Source: Paracoccaceae bacterium (GTDB lineage: Bacteria > Pseudomonadota > Alphaproteobacteria > Rhodobacterales > Rhodobacteraceae). Taken from it: a stretch of DNA of 8,256 nt. The stretch spans positions 1-8,256 of the forward strand of contig WFUK01000381.1 of assembly GCA_015485015.1 (NCBI GenBank), read 5' to 3'. A program made the position numbers and the translations under genes. Numbering within the stretch: position 1 is the first letter of the stretch; each line of letters begins with the position of its first letter. Shown here one piece after another: positions 1 to 6,324 of this stretch. The notes below the pieces were generated by a model. That model made no database searches, was not told the DNA's origin, and was given only the letters and a program-made list of their open reading frames with translations.

Positions 1-1227
1 AATCGTCGGGAAAATCGCCTCCCATAAATCGTCAGCGCGGGCGGTGCGCTGCTGGATCACCGGGGTCGAGGACAGATCCAGCACCACGATATCGGCTTCC
101 ATACCCGCTGCCAGATTGCCGATATTACCCTCCAGATGCAGGGCTTCGGCGCTGCCTTTGGTCGCCATATAAAGCAATTGTGCAGGGTGGATGGCATTGC
201 CGCGAAGCTGGCTGATTTCATAAGACGACGCCATGGTGCGCAGCATCGAAAAGCTGGAGCCGCCGCCGACATCCGTCGCCAGCCCCGTGCGAATACCTAG
301 CGCATGGCTGCGGGTGGCGTGGAATAGCCCCGAGCCGATAAAGGCATTCGAGGTCGGGCAATGGGCAATGCTGGCCCCCGCGTCGCGGATGGCATCCCAT
401 TCGCGATCCGATAGATAAATCGAATGGCCCATAATGGCCCCCGGCCCAAGCAGGCCGAAATGCTCATAGACCGCCAGATAATCGCCATGCTCGGGGAAAA
501 GCTCTTTCACCCAGGCCAATTCCTCATGCTGCTCGGAAAGGTGGGTCTGCATCAGGGTGTCGGGATGCTCGTCCCAAAGCGCGCCGGTGGCCTCTAGCTG
601 CTCGGGGGTCGAGGTCGGGGCGAAGCGCGGGGTGAGGGTATAGGAAAGCCGATCCACCCCGTGCCATTTTTGCAGCAAGGCTTTGCTGTCGTCATAGCCC
701 GATTGAGCGGTGTCGCGCAGATTATCCGGTGCGTTGCGGTCCATCATCACCTTGCCGCCGAGCATCCGAAGTCCGCGCGCCTTGGCTGCGGTGAAATAGG
801 CATCCACGCTGGCGGGGTGAATGGTGCAATAGGCGCAGGCGGTGGTGATGCCGTTGGCCAGATTAAGATCGAGATAGGTGTTGGCGACCTTGGCGGCATA
901 ATCGGGGTCAATAAAGCGGGATTCTTCGGGGAAGGTATAGGTGTTGAGCCAGTCAATCAGCCGCTTGCCCCAGCTGGCGATGATCGCGGTTTGCGAGAAA
1001 TGCGCGTGGCTATCGACAAAGCCCGCCATGATCAGACCTTCGCCATGATCGGTGATTTTCGCCGCCGGATGCGCCGCCTTCAGCGCCTCGGCTTCCCCGA
1101 CCGCCACGATCTTGCCCTCCGCCATTAGCACCGCGCCGCGCCGGATATGGCGCACGGCTTCCGCAATGGGCATTTGCCATGGATTGCCGGTGAAGCTAAG
1201 GGTTTGGCCGAGCAGGAGATGTGACAT
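1..1227 (-). CDS. guaD: Guanine deaminase, C-terminus cut by window edge
   Basis: This gene encodes a cytosolic zinc amidohydrolase that hydrolyses guanine to xanthine and ammonia in purine salvage and catabolism. The frame is open for 409 codons from the ATG at 1227-1225 to the left edge. The family is usually about 430-440 residues, so only a short C-terminal part is missing. Visible motifs are GFVDSHAHFSQ with metal ligands H74 and H76, the substrate-loop stretch LIDWLNTYTFPEE (90-102), TPRF with R201, QTHLSE with H229 and E232, GHS with H268, and ATDVGGG with D319. These match the metal and catalytic set of guanine deaminases, and the 90-102 stretch separates it from chlorohydrolase or cytosine deaminase relatives. 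A GAGG lies about six bases upstream of the start. It is transcribed divergently from mgtE and no pathway partner is visible. Confidence 0.93.
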   Translation of the reverse strand, partial: MSHLLLGQTLSFTGNPWQMPIAEAVRHIRRGAVLMAEGKIVAVGEAEALKAAHPAAKITDHGEGLIMAGFVDSHAHFSQTAIIASWGKRLIDWLNTYTFPEESRFIDPDYAAKVANTYLDLNLANGITTACAYCTIHPASVDAYFTAAKARGLRMLGGKVMMDRNAPDNLRDTAQSGYDDSKALLQKWHGVDRLSYTLTPRFAPTSTPEQLEATGALWDEHPDTLMQTHLSEQHEELAWVKELFPEHGDYLAVYEHFGLLGPGAIMGHSIYLSDREWDAIRDAGASIAHCPTSNAFIGSGLFHATRSHALGIRTGLATDVGGGSSFSMLRTMASSYEISQLRGNAIHPAQLLYMATKGSAEALHLEGNIGNLAAGMEADIVVLDLSSTPVIQQRTARADDLWEAIFPTI

Positions 1228-1321
1228 GATGCGCCTCGTTTGTTTCGGCCTTTGTTTCAAATAGCCGATGCAATTGCAATCGGATTGCGCTAGGTTACGC
1301 CTAAAGAACAGGGGCCGCACC
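1228..1321. promoter_or_regulatory. Divergent guaD-mgtE intergenic region with overlapping palindromes
   Basis: This 94-bp spacer must carry the signals for both divergent genes. It contains TGCAATTGCA, a perfect 10-bp palindrome at 1269-1278, overlapping GCAATC-G-GATTGC, a 13-bp hyphenated palindrome at 1276-1288. Together they could form an operator. A weak promoter-like pair toward mgtE, TTGTTT (1252-1257) and TGCAAT (1275-1280) with 17-bp spacing, would place the palindromes on the -10 region. The match to consensus is poor, so this is inference. The spacer is too short for an M-box magnesium riboswitch, and none is recognisable. Confidence 0.35.
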
Positions 1322-2698
1322 ATGACCGAACAGAACCAGACCTTCCCCGAAGAAGAAGATTACGGCCTCAATACCTCCCTCGTGGAAGCGGTGCTGGAAA
1401 CGGTGGAGCAAGGCTCGCAGCAGCAGCTTTTGAGCCTGCTGGAGCCACTGCACGAAGCCGATATTGCCGATATTCTTGAGCAAATCAGCCCCTCCGAGCG
1501 CGACGCTTTGCTGACCCTTTGGGGGCGCGAGATCGATGGCGAGGTGTTGTCGGAGCTGGAAGAAGGGGTGCGCGATGAAATTATGCGCGACCTGCCCGAC
1601 GAGGTGTTGGCCGAAGCGGTGCGCGATCTGGATACCGATGATGTGGTGTATCTGGTCGAGGATCTGGACGAACCCCAACAAGAAAAGCTGCTGGAAAAGC
1701 TGGATGACGCCGACCGGATCGCGGTTGAACAGGCGCTGACTTACGGCGAGGATAGTGCCGGCCGCCTGATGCAGCGCGAGGTGGTCGCCGCGCCCGAGCA
1801 TTGGACCGTGGGCGATATCATCGACTATATGCGCGAGGCCGAACACCTGCCCGAAAGCTTTTATGATGTGATCGTGGTGGACCCGATGATGCACCCCGTG
1901 GGCGAGGTGCGCCTGGCCGCCATCATGGGTGCGGCGCGCGAAGTGCCGATAGCGGATTTGATGGAGAAAGATTTCCGGACTATTCCGGTGGATCAGGATA
2001 TCGAGGATGTCGCCTATGCTTTTAACCAGTATCATATGGTCAGCGCGCCGGTGGTGGATCGCGAGGGGCGCTTGGTCGGGGTGATCACGATTGATGACGC
2101 CATGGAGGTGCTGGAAGACGAGGTGGAAGAAGACATGAATCGCCTCGCGGGGGTGGGTGACGAGGACCTGACGGATAAGGTCTGGCGCATCACCAAGGCG
2201 CGGTTTCCGTGGCTGGCGGTTAATCTGGTGACCTCGATACTGGCCTCTATCGTGATCTCGCAATTCACCGATGTGATCGAGGCGGTTGTGGCGCTGGCGG
2301 TGCTGTTGCCGATCGTGGCCTCGATGGGGGGCAATGCCGCCACCCAAACCCTGACGGTGGCGGTGCGCGCGATTGCGACGCGGGATCTGACCCCCTCGAA
2401 CGCCATGCGCATCGTGCTGCGTGAAACGCTGGTGGGGCTGGTGAATGGCGCGGTATTTGCCGTGATCATCGGCATTGTCGGCGTGGTGTGGTTTGGTGAT
2501 CCGATGCTGGGCGTGGTGCTGGGGCTGGCGATGGTGGCTAATCTTTTGGTGGCGGGGATGGCGGGTATTTTGGTGCCGATCACGCTGGATAAGCTCGGGG
2601 CTGACCCCGCACTGGCCTCGGGGGCGTTTGTGACGACCGTGACGGATATAGTCGGGTTTTTCTCGTTTCTCGGGCTGGCGGCTTTGATGCTGTTATGA
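1322..2698 (+). CDS. mgtE: MgtE-family magnesium transporter
   Basis: This 458-residue inner-membrane protein is a homodimeric Mg2+ channel/transporter gated by cytosolic Mg2+, close to the usual family length of about 450. The domains run in order: an acidic helical MgtE N-domain (about 20-135), a CBS pair (about 145-265), an acidic connecting helix (about 256-275), and a five-helix membrane domain (about 297-315, 320-345, 368-391, 394-421, 428-455). GGNAATQT (336-343) and TTVTDIVGFFSFLG (438-451) are signature segments. D442 occupies the position of the conserved pore aspartate in the last helix. The start at 1322 is chosen because AGGGG lies about eight bases upstream and the protein then begins like its relatives. 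An in-frame ATG at 1268 has no ribosome site and falls in the palindromic region. The next gene follows after 7 bp. The many acidic residues are normal for the Mg2+-sensing domains. Confidence 0.95.
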   Translation: MTEQNQTFPEEEDYGLNTSLVEAVLETVEQGSQQQLLSLLEPLHEADIADILEQISPSERDALLTLWGREIDGEVLSELEEGVRDEIMRDLPDEVLAEAVRDLDTDDVVYLVEDLDEPQQEKLLEKLDDADRIAVEQALTYGEDSAGRLMQREVVAAPEHWTVGDIIDYMREAEHLPESFYDVIVVDPMMHPVGEVRLAAIMGAAREVPIADLMEKDFRTIPVDQDIEDVAYAFNQYHMVSAPVVDREGRLVGVITIDDAMEVLEDEVEEDMNRLAGVGDEDLTDKVWRITKARFPWLAVNLVTSILASIVISQFTDVIEAVVALAVLLPIVASMGGNAATQTLTVAVRAIATRDLTPSNAMRIVLRETLVGLVNGAVFAVIIGIVGVVWFGDPMLGVVLGLAMVANLLVAGMAGILVPITLDKLGADPALASGAFVTTVTDIVGFFSFLGLAALMLL

Positions 2699-2705
2699 GG
2701 GTGAT

Positions 2706-3293
2706 ATGCAAATCGGGATATTGATATTTGACGGGGCCGAGGAGATGGATTTTGTTGGCCCGCTGGAGGTCTTGGCCGCGGCTTGCGAGGGGCGGGACAG
2801 CCGTGTTATGCTGATCGGGCCGAGCCTTGCGCCGGTGAGCTGCGAAAAGGGTATGCGGGTGCTGCCGGATATAGCGATTGCGGATATTCCGGCGCTGGAT
2901 GTGCTGCTCGTTCCCGGCGGTAGCGGTGCGCGCATGGCGCTGGACCAGCCCGACATTGTGGCATGGGTGCAAAAGGTCAGCGCCGGTTGCCAATGGGTGA
3001 CAAGTGTTTGCACCGGTTCGTTTTTGCTGGTCGGCGCGGGGGTGGTGAACGGGCGGCGGGTCACGACCCATCACCGTTTCACCGATGCGCTGGAGGCGCT
3101 GGGCAAGGCCGAGGTGCTACGGGGCGCGCGCTTTGTGGCTGATGGAAATCTGGTCAGCGCCGCCGGTGTCAGCTCGGGTATCGAGATGTGTCTCTGGCTG
3201 GTGGAACGGCTGTTTGGCGCGGCGGTTTCTGCCGATGTGGCGGATTATATCGCCTATGATATTCCGCCACGGGGCAGCGAGATTACAAGGTGA
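2706..3293 (+). CDS. DJ-1/PfpI family protein, isocyanide hydratase-like
   Basis: This 195-residue cytosolic protein has the DJ-1/PfpI (class I glutamine amidotransferase-like) fold. It begins QIGILIFDGAEEMDFVGPLEVL and has the nucleophile elbow SVCTGSFLLVGAG with C102, followed by RRVTTHH (118-123). By recalled alignment, D15, C102 and T103 correspond to the Asp17, Cys101 and Thr102 active site of Pseudomonas isocyanide hydratase, which converts isonitriles to N-formamides. Substrate specificity cannot be settled from sequence, and an unrelated stress or glyoxalase-like role is possible. There is no AraC-type DNA-binding domain after the DJ-1 domain, so it is not a GlxA-type regulator. The start has GAGGGTG just upstream, overlapping the mgtE stop region, which points to co-transcription and perhaps translational coupling with mgtE. 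Confidence 0.85.
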   Translation: MQIGILIFDGAEEMDFVGPLEVLAAACEGRDSRVMLIGPSLAPVSCEKGMRVLPDIAIADIPALDVLLVPGGSGARMALDQPDIVAWVQKVSAGCQWVTSVCTGSFLLVGAGVVNGRRVTTHHRFTDALEALGKAEVLRGARFVADGNLVSAAGVSSGIEMCLWLVERLFGAAVSADVADYIAYDIPPRGSEITR

Positions 3294-3348
3294 ATGACAG
3301 GGCGCTTTGGGGCGTTGGCGGTTATTTGCGGCCATTTTGGAGGGGTTT

Positions 3349-4038
3349 ATGCGCGATAAAATAGTTGTAACCGGTGCCACGAGCGGGCTGGGCAGGGCGC
3401 TGGTTTTTGCCTTGGCGAAGGCCGGATATCAGCCGGTGCCGACCGGACGAAACGCCGCAAAACTGGCCGCGCTGGCCGATGAGCTGGGGGTGGTTGGCTA
3501 TAAGCTGGATGTCTCCGATGCGGCGGAGGTTAGTCGGATCTGCGCGCAAATTACCGATGAACAGGGACCGATTGAAGGGCTGATTAACAATGCGGGGATT
3601 TGGCTGGAAGGGGATTTCGAGACCTGTGCCGCCGCCGATATTCAGGCGGTGATCGATACCAATACCACCGGCACCATATTAATGACCCACGCGCTGCTGC
3701 CCGATATGTTGGCGCGCGGCCAAGGCACTGTGATCAACACGATCTCGACAGGGGCGCTATATACTCGCAAAATGATCAGCGTATATGCGGCCAGCAAATG
3801 GGCCATTCGCGGGTTTACCGGCTGTCTGGAGGTGGAATGCGCCCCGAAAGGCGTGCGGGTGATGGGGTTTTATCCCGGAAAAATAGCCTCCGATATGTAT
3901 AAAAGCGCAGGGGTGGCGCGCGATCTCGAAGTGGCGATGACACCACAGCAAGGGGCGGCAATGGTGCTGACTATGCTGCAAGATAAAGGCATGGTTTGGT
4001 CGCATGTCAGCGGGAGATCGATTGACGATTATGTCTAA
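3349..4038 (+). CDS. Short-chain dehydrogenase/reductase (SDR)
   Basis: This 229-residue protein is a classical SDR oxidoreductase with a Rossmann fold. It shows the N-terminal cofactor motif TGATSGLG (8-15), the D54 position after strand three (YKLDVSD), NNAG (80-83), catalytic S133 in NTISTGA, and YAASK with Y146 and K150. R34 in PTGRN after strand two suggests a preference for NADP(H), although this is an inference. The substrate is unknown. The start at 3349 is preferred over an upstream in-frame ATG at 3307 because GGAGGGG (3339-3345) sits at good spacing and MRDKIVVTGATSG is the expected compact start. It follows the DJ-1 gene after 55 bp, and its last codons overlap the next gene by 8 bp, so the two are probably translated in a coupled way. 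The length is at the short end for SDRs, and the C-terminal substrate lobe is reduced. Confidence 0.93.
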   Translation: MRDKIVVTGATSGLGRALVFALAKAGYQPVPTGRNAAKLAALADELGVVGYKLDVSDAAEVSRICAQITDEQGPIEGLINNAGIWLEGDFETCAAADIQAVIDTNTTGTILMTHALLPDMLARGQGTVINTISTGALYTRKMISVYAASKWAIRGFTGCLEVECAPKGVRVMGFYPGKIASDMYKSAGVARDLEVAMTPQQGAAMVLTMLQDKGMVWSHVSGRSIDDYV

Positions 4039-4531
4039 CACAGCCCCCAATACCCGCTTCAGAGAGGTCGATGACGAAGCCCGCGCCATCGCTCAAGGCT
4101 TACTGACCGCCACCCGCTTCGGCGCGCTTGGGGTGCTGATAGAGAATGCGCCATTTGTAACCCGTATTGCCTTGCAGGCGAATGGTGCGGTGTATTCGCT
4201 TATTTCGAGCATTGCGCAGCATTGCGGGGCGCTGAAAGCCGATCCGCGCTGCTCGCTTTTGATCGGCGAGCCGGGAGCAAAGGGAGACCCGCTCACCCAT
4301 CCGCGCCTGACCCTGCAAGCGAAGGCCGAATTTATTGGCAAGGATCAGGCCATGCGGGCGCAATGGCTGGAAACCCACCCGAAAGCCAAGCTCTATATCG
4401 ATTTTGGCGATTTTATGTTTGTCCGGTTTCAGATCAAAACTGCGTTTTTGAATGGCGGGTTTGGCTATGCTTGCCAGCTAAATGCCGCGGATCTGGGGTT
4501 GGAGGGTGGCAACCCGATGCCGCCGGCCTAG
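4031..4531 (+). CDS. PNPOx/HugZ-like split-barrel protein
   Basis: This 166-residue cytosolic protein resembles the pyridoxamine 5'-phosphate oxidase-like FMN-binding split barrel, in particular HugZ-type haem-utilisation proteins. Characteristic segments are GALGVLIENAPFVTRIALQ (31-49), LKADPRCSLLIGEPGAKGDPLTHPRLTLQAKAEF (68-101), and LETHPKAKLYIDFGDFMFVRFQIKTAFLNGGFGYACQL (113-150). It lacks the C-terminal DUF2470-type domain of full-length HugZ proteins (about 250 residues), so haem degradation cannot be assumed. An FMN- or F420-type redox role is equally possible. The ATG at 4031 overlaps the SDR stop by 8 bp, and GGGAG (4012-4016) lies rather far upstream. An in-frame ATG at 4004 would add nine residues without support from the family. 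No haem transport gene is near. Confidence 0.87.
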   Translation: MSNTAPNTRFREVDDEARAIAQGLLTATRFGALGVLIENAPFVTRIALQANGAVYSLISSIAQHCGALKADPRCSLLIGEPGAKGDPLTHPRLTLQAKAEFIGKDQAMRAQWLETHPKAKLYIDFGDFMFVRFQIKTAFLNGGFGYACQLNAADLGLEGGNPMPPA

Positions 4532-4621
4532 GGTTCGGTGCCGCCTTTGATTTCACCAGACAGTCTTTAAGGATGCCGGCCTTACAGGCGGCTTCACAGG
4601 GCGGCATTGAGCGCACTCCGA

Positions 4622-4650
4622 TTGACCCACCCCTGTAGACATGTCATATA
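4622..4650 (+). promoter_or_regulatory. Candidate promoter for the orphan gene
   Basis: TTGACC (4622-4627) matches the sigma-70 -35 element at five of six positions. With a 17-bp spacer it is followed by CATATA (4645-4650), an acceptable -10. Transcription would start near 4657, about 35 bases before the ATG at 4693. The 36-bp palindrome covers most of the spacer, the -10 and the predicted start point, so a protein bound there should block this promoter. This is inference from spacing and consensus only. Confidence 0.4.
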
Positions 4651-4666
4651 TGACATGTCTACAGGG
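4631..4666. promoter_or_regulatory. Perfect 36-bp palindrome, putative operator
   Basis: The left half CCCTGTAGACATGTCATA (4631-4648) is followed with no spacer by its exact reverse complement (4649-4666). The flanking bases 4630 and 4667 do not pair, so symmetry ends there. Each half contains GACATGTC, itself palindromic (4638-4645 and 4652-4659), with centres 14 bp apart, so two regulator dimers could bind adjacent faces. The site lies 26 bp before the ATG of the 108-codon orphan gene and overlaps a candidate promoter. It could instead act as an RNA hairpin between the converging signals of the flanking genes, but no T-run follows either arm, which argues against a standard terminator. I do not recognise it as a known regulator's motif. 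Confidence 0.75.
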
Positions 4667-4692
4667 CGAGGTTGGGTAAAAGGGTGAGGCAT

Positions 4693-5019
4693 ATGTATAG
4701 GCCGGATAAATTTGCGATGACGTTCAAAGCCGAAGGCGGGCGGATGATTTGGGATTTTCTGAATGAGCGCGAAACCGTGTTGCGGATGGAAACCGCATCT
4801 TACCTTGGTCGCCCGGCGATCGAGCCGCTCTCTCCTCTGCTTTTGCAACGCTTCGGGCCATCTATTAAGCGCGTCCGCCTGAAGCAAATGATTGGCCATA
4901 TGGTGCGGCAGATTATGGAAGCGCGAGGGTATCGGCTGGACCGCAGCAACGTGAAAATCTCGCGGATCGGCAATATGTTTGCCAGCGGGTCGCGGTATGT
5001 GAAGCTAGGCGCAACGTAA
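4693..5019 (+). CDS. Small basic protein of unknown function
   Basis: I do not recognise a named family. The product is 108 residues, basic, with no signal peptide or membrane segment. The N-terminal half (about 12-40) could be helical around GGRMIWDFLNERETVL. The most patterned part is C-terminal, LKQMIGHMVRQIMEARGYRLDRSNVKI (63-89) followed by MFASGSRYVKLG (95-106). This helix, then GYxLD turn, then GSRY layout reminds me of small hypothetical proteins found in accessory regions, but that is memory, not a search result. A DNA-binding or autorepressor role would fit the basic charge and the upstream palindrome, and is speculative. The start at 4693 is chosen because AGGGTGAGG (4681-4689) precedes it. 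A TTG at 4672 in the same frame would add seven residues. The gene stands alone between the mgtE cluster and glyQ. Confidence 0.7.
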   Translation: MYRPDKFAMTFKAEGGRMIWDFLNERETVLRMETASYLGRPAIEPLSPLLLQRFGPSIKRVRLKQMIGHMVRQIMEARGYRLDRSNVKISRIGNMFASGSRYVKLGAT

Positions 5020-5238
5020 AAACAGTCCGCAGCTTGGTCGCCTTATTGCTACTGCGCCCCGTCCATAATTTTGTATGATGTCGAAACCGCCAGCGCCGAG
5101 GCGCAAAAGCGCATGTTATCGCAGGTTTAGGACGAAAAACGGGGCTGAGGGCCTGCGTCAATTATCCATTCGCGATATTCCAGCAATTGACCCCCCGCCT
5201 CTCACCCCCTATTGAAGGGCAAAGATTAAATCGGGGCG
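5020..5238. other. Noncoding leader/spacer before glyQ with possible hairpins
   Basis: No convincing gene is seen here on either strand. Two short stems share a strand and are mutually exclusive: GCGCC-GA-GGCGC (5093-5104) and GCGC-AAAA-GCGC (5101-5112). A longer-range pair, GCCCCGT (5056-5062) with ACGGGGC (5139-5145), would enclose both. These could be leader-RNA structure if transcription of glyQ starts upstream, or chance in GC-rich DNA. No tRNA, T-box or glycine-riboswitch pattern is recognisable. Confidence 0.3.
5187..5215 (+). promoter_or_regulatory. Candidate glyQ promoter
   Basis: TTGACC (5187-5192) is a good -35 match. Seventeen bases later lies TATTGA (5210-5215), a weak -10. Transcription would begin near 5222 and leave a leader of less than 20 bases before glyQ. 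The same TTGACC element occurs at 4622 before the orphan gene. Consensus and spacing are the only support. Confidence 0.35.
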
Positions 5239-6156
5239 ATGCCTATGGACAAACCACAATCCTTTCAGGAAATCATTTTGCGCTTGCAGGCTTATTGGGC
5301 CAGCAAGGGCTGCGCGATTTTGCAGCCTTATGATATGGAGGTCGGCGCTGGCACGTTTCATCCGGCGACTACGCTCCGCTCGCTTGGCGGCCAGCCTTGG
5401 GCGGCGGCCTATGTGCAGCCCTGCCGGCGACCCACCGATGGGCGCTATGGCGAAAACCCCAACCGGATGCAGCATTATTACCAATATCAGGTGATCCTGA
5501 AGCCCAGCCCGCCGGACCTTCAGGCGCTTTACCTTGGCTCGCTCGAGGCCATTGGCATTGACATGGACCTGCACGATATCCGCTTTGTCGAGGATGACTG
5601 GGAATCGCCAACGCTGGGCGCATGGGGCCTTGGCTGGGAGGTCTGGTGTGACGGTATGGAGGTCAGCCAGTTTACTTATTTTCAGCAGGTGGCGGGCATG
5701 GATTGCAAGCCGGTTTCGGGTGAGCTGACCTACGGGCTGGAGCGCCTTGCGATGTATGTATTGGGGGTGGATCATGTGATGGATATGCCGTTTAACGCGC
5801 CCGACGCCCCGACCCCGCTGACCTATGGCGATATCTTCCGGCAGACCGAACAGGAATATTCCCGCTGGAATTTTGATGTGGCGGATACCGATATTTTGCT
5901 CAAGCATTTTGAGGAGGCCGAAGCCGAATGCGCGCGGATCATCGATCAGCCCGCCAAAGACCCCAAAACGGGGCGCATTATTATCATGGCGCATCCGGCT
6001 TATGATCAGGCGATCAAGGCCAGCCATGTGTTTAATCTGCTCGACGCGCGCGGCGTGATTTCGGTAACGGAACGCCAGGCCTATATTGGCCGCGTGCGGG
6101 CGCTCACCAAAAAATGCGCAGATGCATTTGTGCTTACGGAGGCTGGGAAATCATGA
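5239..6156 (+). CDS. glyQ: Glycine--tRNA ligase alpha subunit
   Basis: This is the catalytic alpha subunit of the bacterial alpha2beta2 glycyl-tRNA synthetase, which activates glycine with ATP and, with GlyS, charges tRNA-Gly in the cytosol. The 305 residues match the family's usual length of about 300. Hallmarks are [19 protein letters not shown] (24-42), [30 protein letters not shown] (56-85) around class II motif 2, [36 protein letters not shown] (116-151), and [15 protein letters not shown] (162-176) as motif 3. [36 protein letters not shown] (252-287) closes the conserved core. The start could also be the ATG at 5245, which has better spacing from GGGG (5234-5237). The difference is two residues. 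The stop overlaps a micro-ORF start as ATGA. The gene heads a cluster that ends with glyS. Confidence 0.97.
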   Translation: MPMDKPQSFQEIILRLQAYWASKGCAILQPYDMEVGAGTFHPATTLRSLGGQPWAAAYVQPCRRPTDGRYGENPNRMQHYYQYQVILKPSPPDLQALYLGSLEAIGIDMDLHDIRFVEDDWESPTLGAWGLGWEVWCDGMEVSQFTYFQQVAGMDCKPVSGELTYGLERLAMYVLGVDHVMDMPFNAPDAPTPLTYGDIFRQTEQEYSRWNFDVADTDILLKHFEEAEAECARIIDQPAKDPKTGRIIIMAHPAYDQAIKASHVFNLLDARGVISVTERQAYIGRVRALTKKCADAFVLTEAGKS

Positions 6157-6254
6157 TGGCTATAGGACCCACGATCATGTTGTTCATGCCGAGCGCGTTG
6201 GTGCTGCCGATGCCTATTCAAAATTTAGTTGTGGCGCTGGCGATGTTTTCGTGA
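6153..6254 (+). CDS. Possible 33-residue hydrophobic micro-protein overlapping glyQ stop
   Basis: An ATG at 6153 overlaps the glyQ TGA as ATGA, and GGAGG (6138-6142) lies ten bases upstream, so ribosomes finishing glyQ could restart here. The peptide [20 protein letters not shown] continues [13 protein letters not shown]. It has no charged residue and six methionines, and could insert in the membrane as a single segment, although the three prolines would disturb a helix. Codons ATA, GGA and TTA are unlike the neighbouring genes. I know no family for it. It may be a real small protein, a device to carry ribosomes across the 168-bp gap to the next gene, or chance. Confidence 0.35.
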   Translation: MMAIGPTIMLFMPSALVLPMPIQNLVVALAMFS

Positions 6255-6274
6255 GCGCTGCCATTCTTCATGCG

Positions 6275-6302
6275 CCTGCCAAGGCAGGTTCATAATCTTT
6301 TT
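6275..6302 (+). terminator. Weak hairpin with downstream T-run, possible attenuator
   Basis: CCTGCC (6275-6280) and GGCAGG (6283-6288) form a six-pair stem with a two-base gap, realistically five pairs and a four-base loop. A run of five T bases lies at 6298-6302, about nine bases past the stem. The distance makes efficient intrinsic termination unlikely, but the structure could pause polymerase or protect the glyQ part of the message from decay and so set the glyQ to glyS ratio. That effect is inferred. Confidence 0.25.
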
Positions 6303-6324
6303 ATCGCTATAGGAGTGATGTTTT

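Noticed and set aside
661..1128. 155-codon plus-strand frame inside guaD
   Set aside because: It is antisense to a guanine deaminase with all catalytic motifs intact, and is glycine/alanine-rich with no motif.
1228..1321. Magnesium (M-box or mgtA-type) riboswitch before mgtE
   Set aside because: The spacer is only 94 bp and lacks the conserved riboswitch core.
1268..1321. Upstream in-frame ATG as the mgtE start
   Set aside because: It has no ribosome site, adds 18 residues not expected in the family, and falls in the palindromic region.
1301..2347. 348-codon open frame on the minus strand opposite mgtE
   Set aside because: The translation is rich in H, R and Q with no family pattern, and it lies opposite an unmistakable MgtE protein. 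It is a by-product of GC-rich codon use.
4575..4592. Bulged GC hairpin after the split-barrel gene, considered as a terminator
   Set aside because: The stem is interrupted by a bulged base and no T-run follows.
4434..4616. Minus-strand frame with a cysteine-bearing start (MPPCEAACKAGILKDC)
   Set aside because: The cysteine spacing caught the eye, but the second half is antisense to the split-barrel gene, no ribosome site is clear, and I recognise no family.
4222..4638. 138-codon plus-strand frame extending past the split-barrel gene
   Set aside because: Most of it is an alternative frame of the PNPOx/HugZ-like gene, and the 107 bases beyond show no family pattern.
4631..4666. 36-bp palindrome as an intrinsic terminator
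   Set aside because: No T-run follows either arm, and the centre is AT-rich rather than a GC stem with a loop. An operator fits better.
5209..6027. 272-codon minus-strand frame opposite glyQ
   Set aside because: glyQ is certain on the other strand, and the antisense product shows no recognisable domain.
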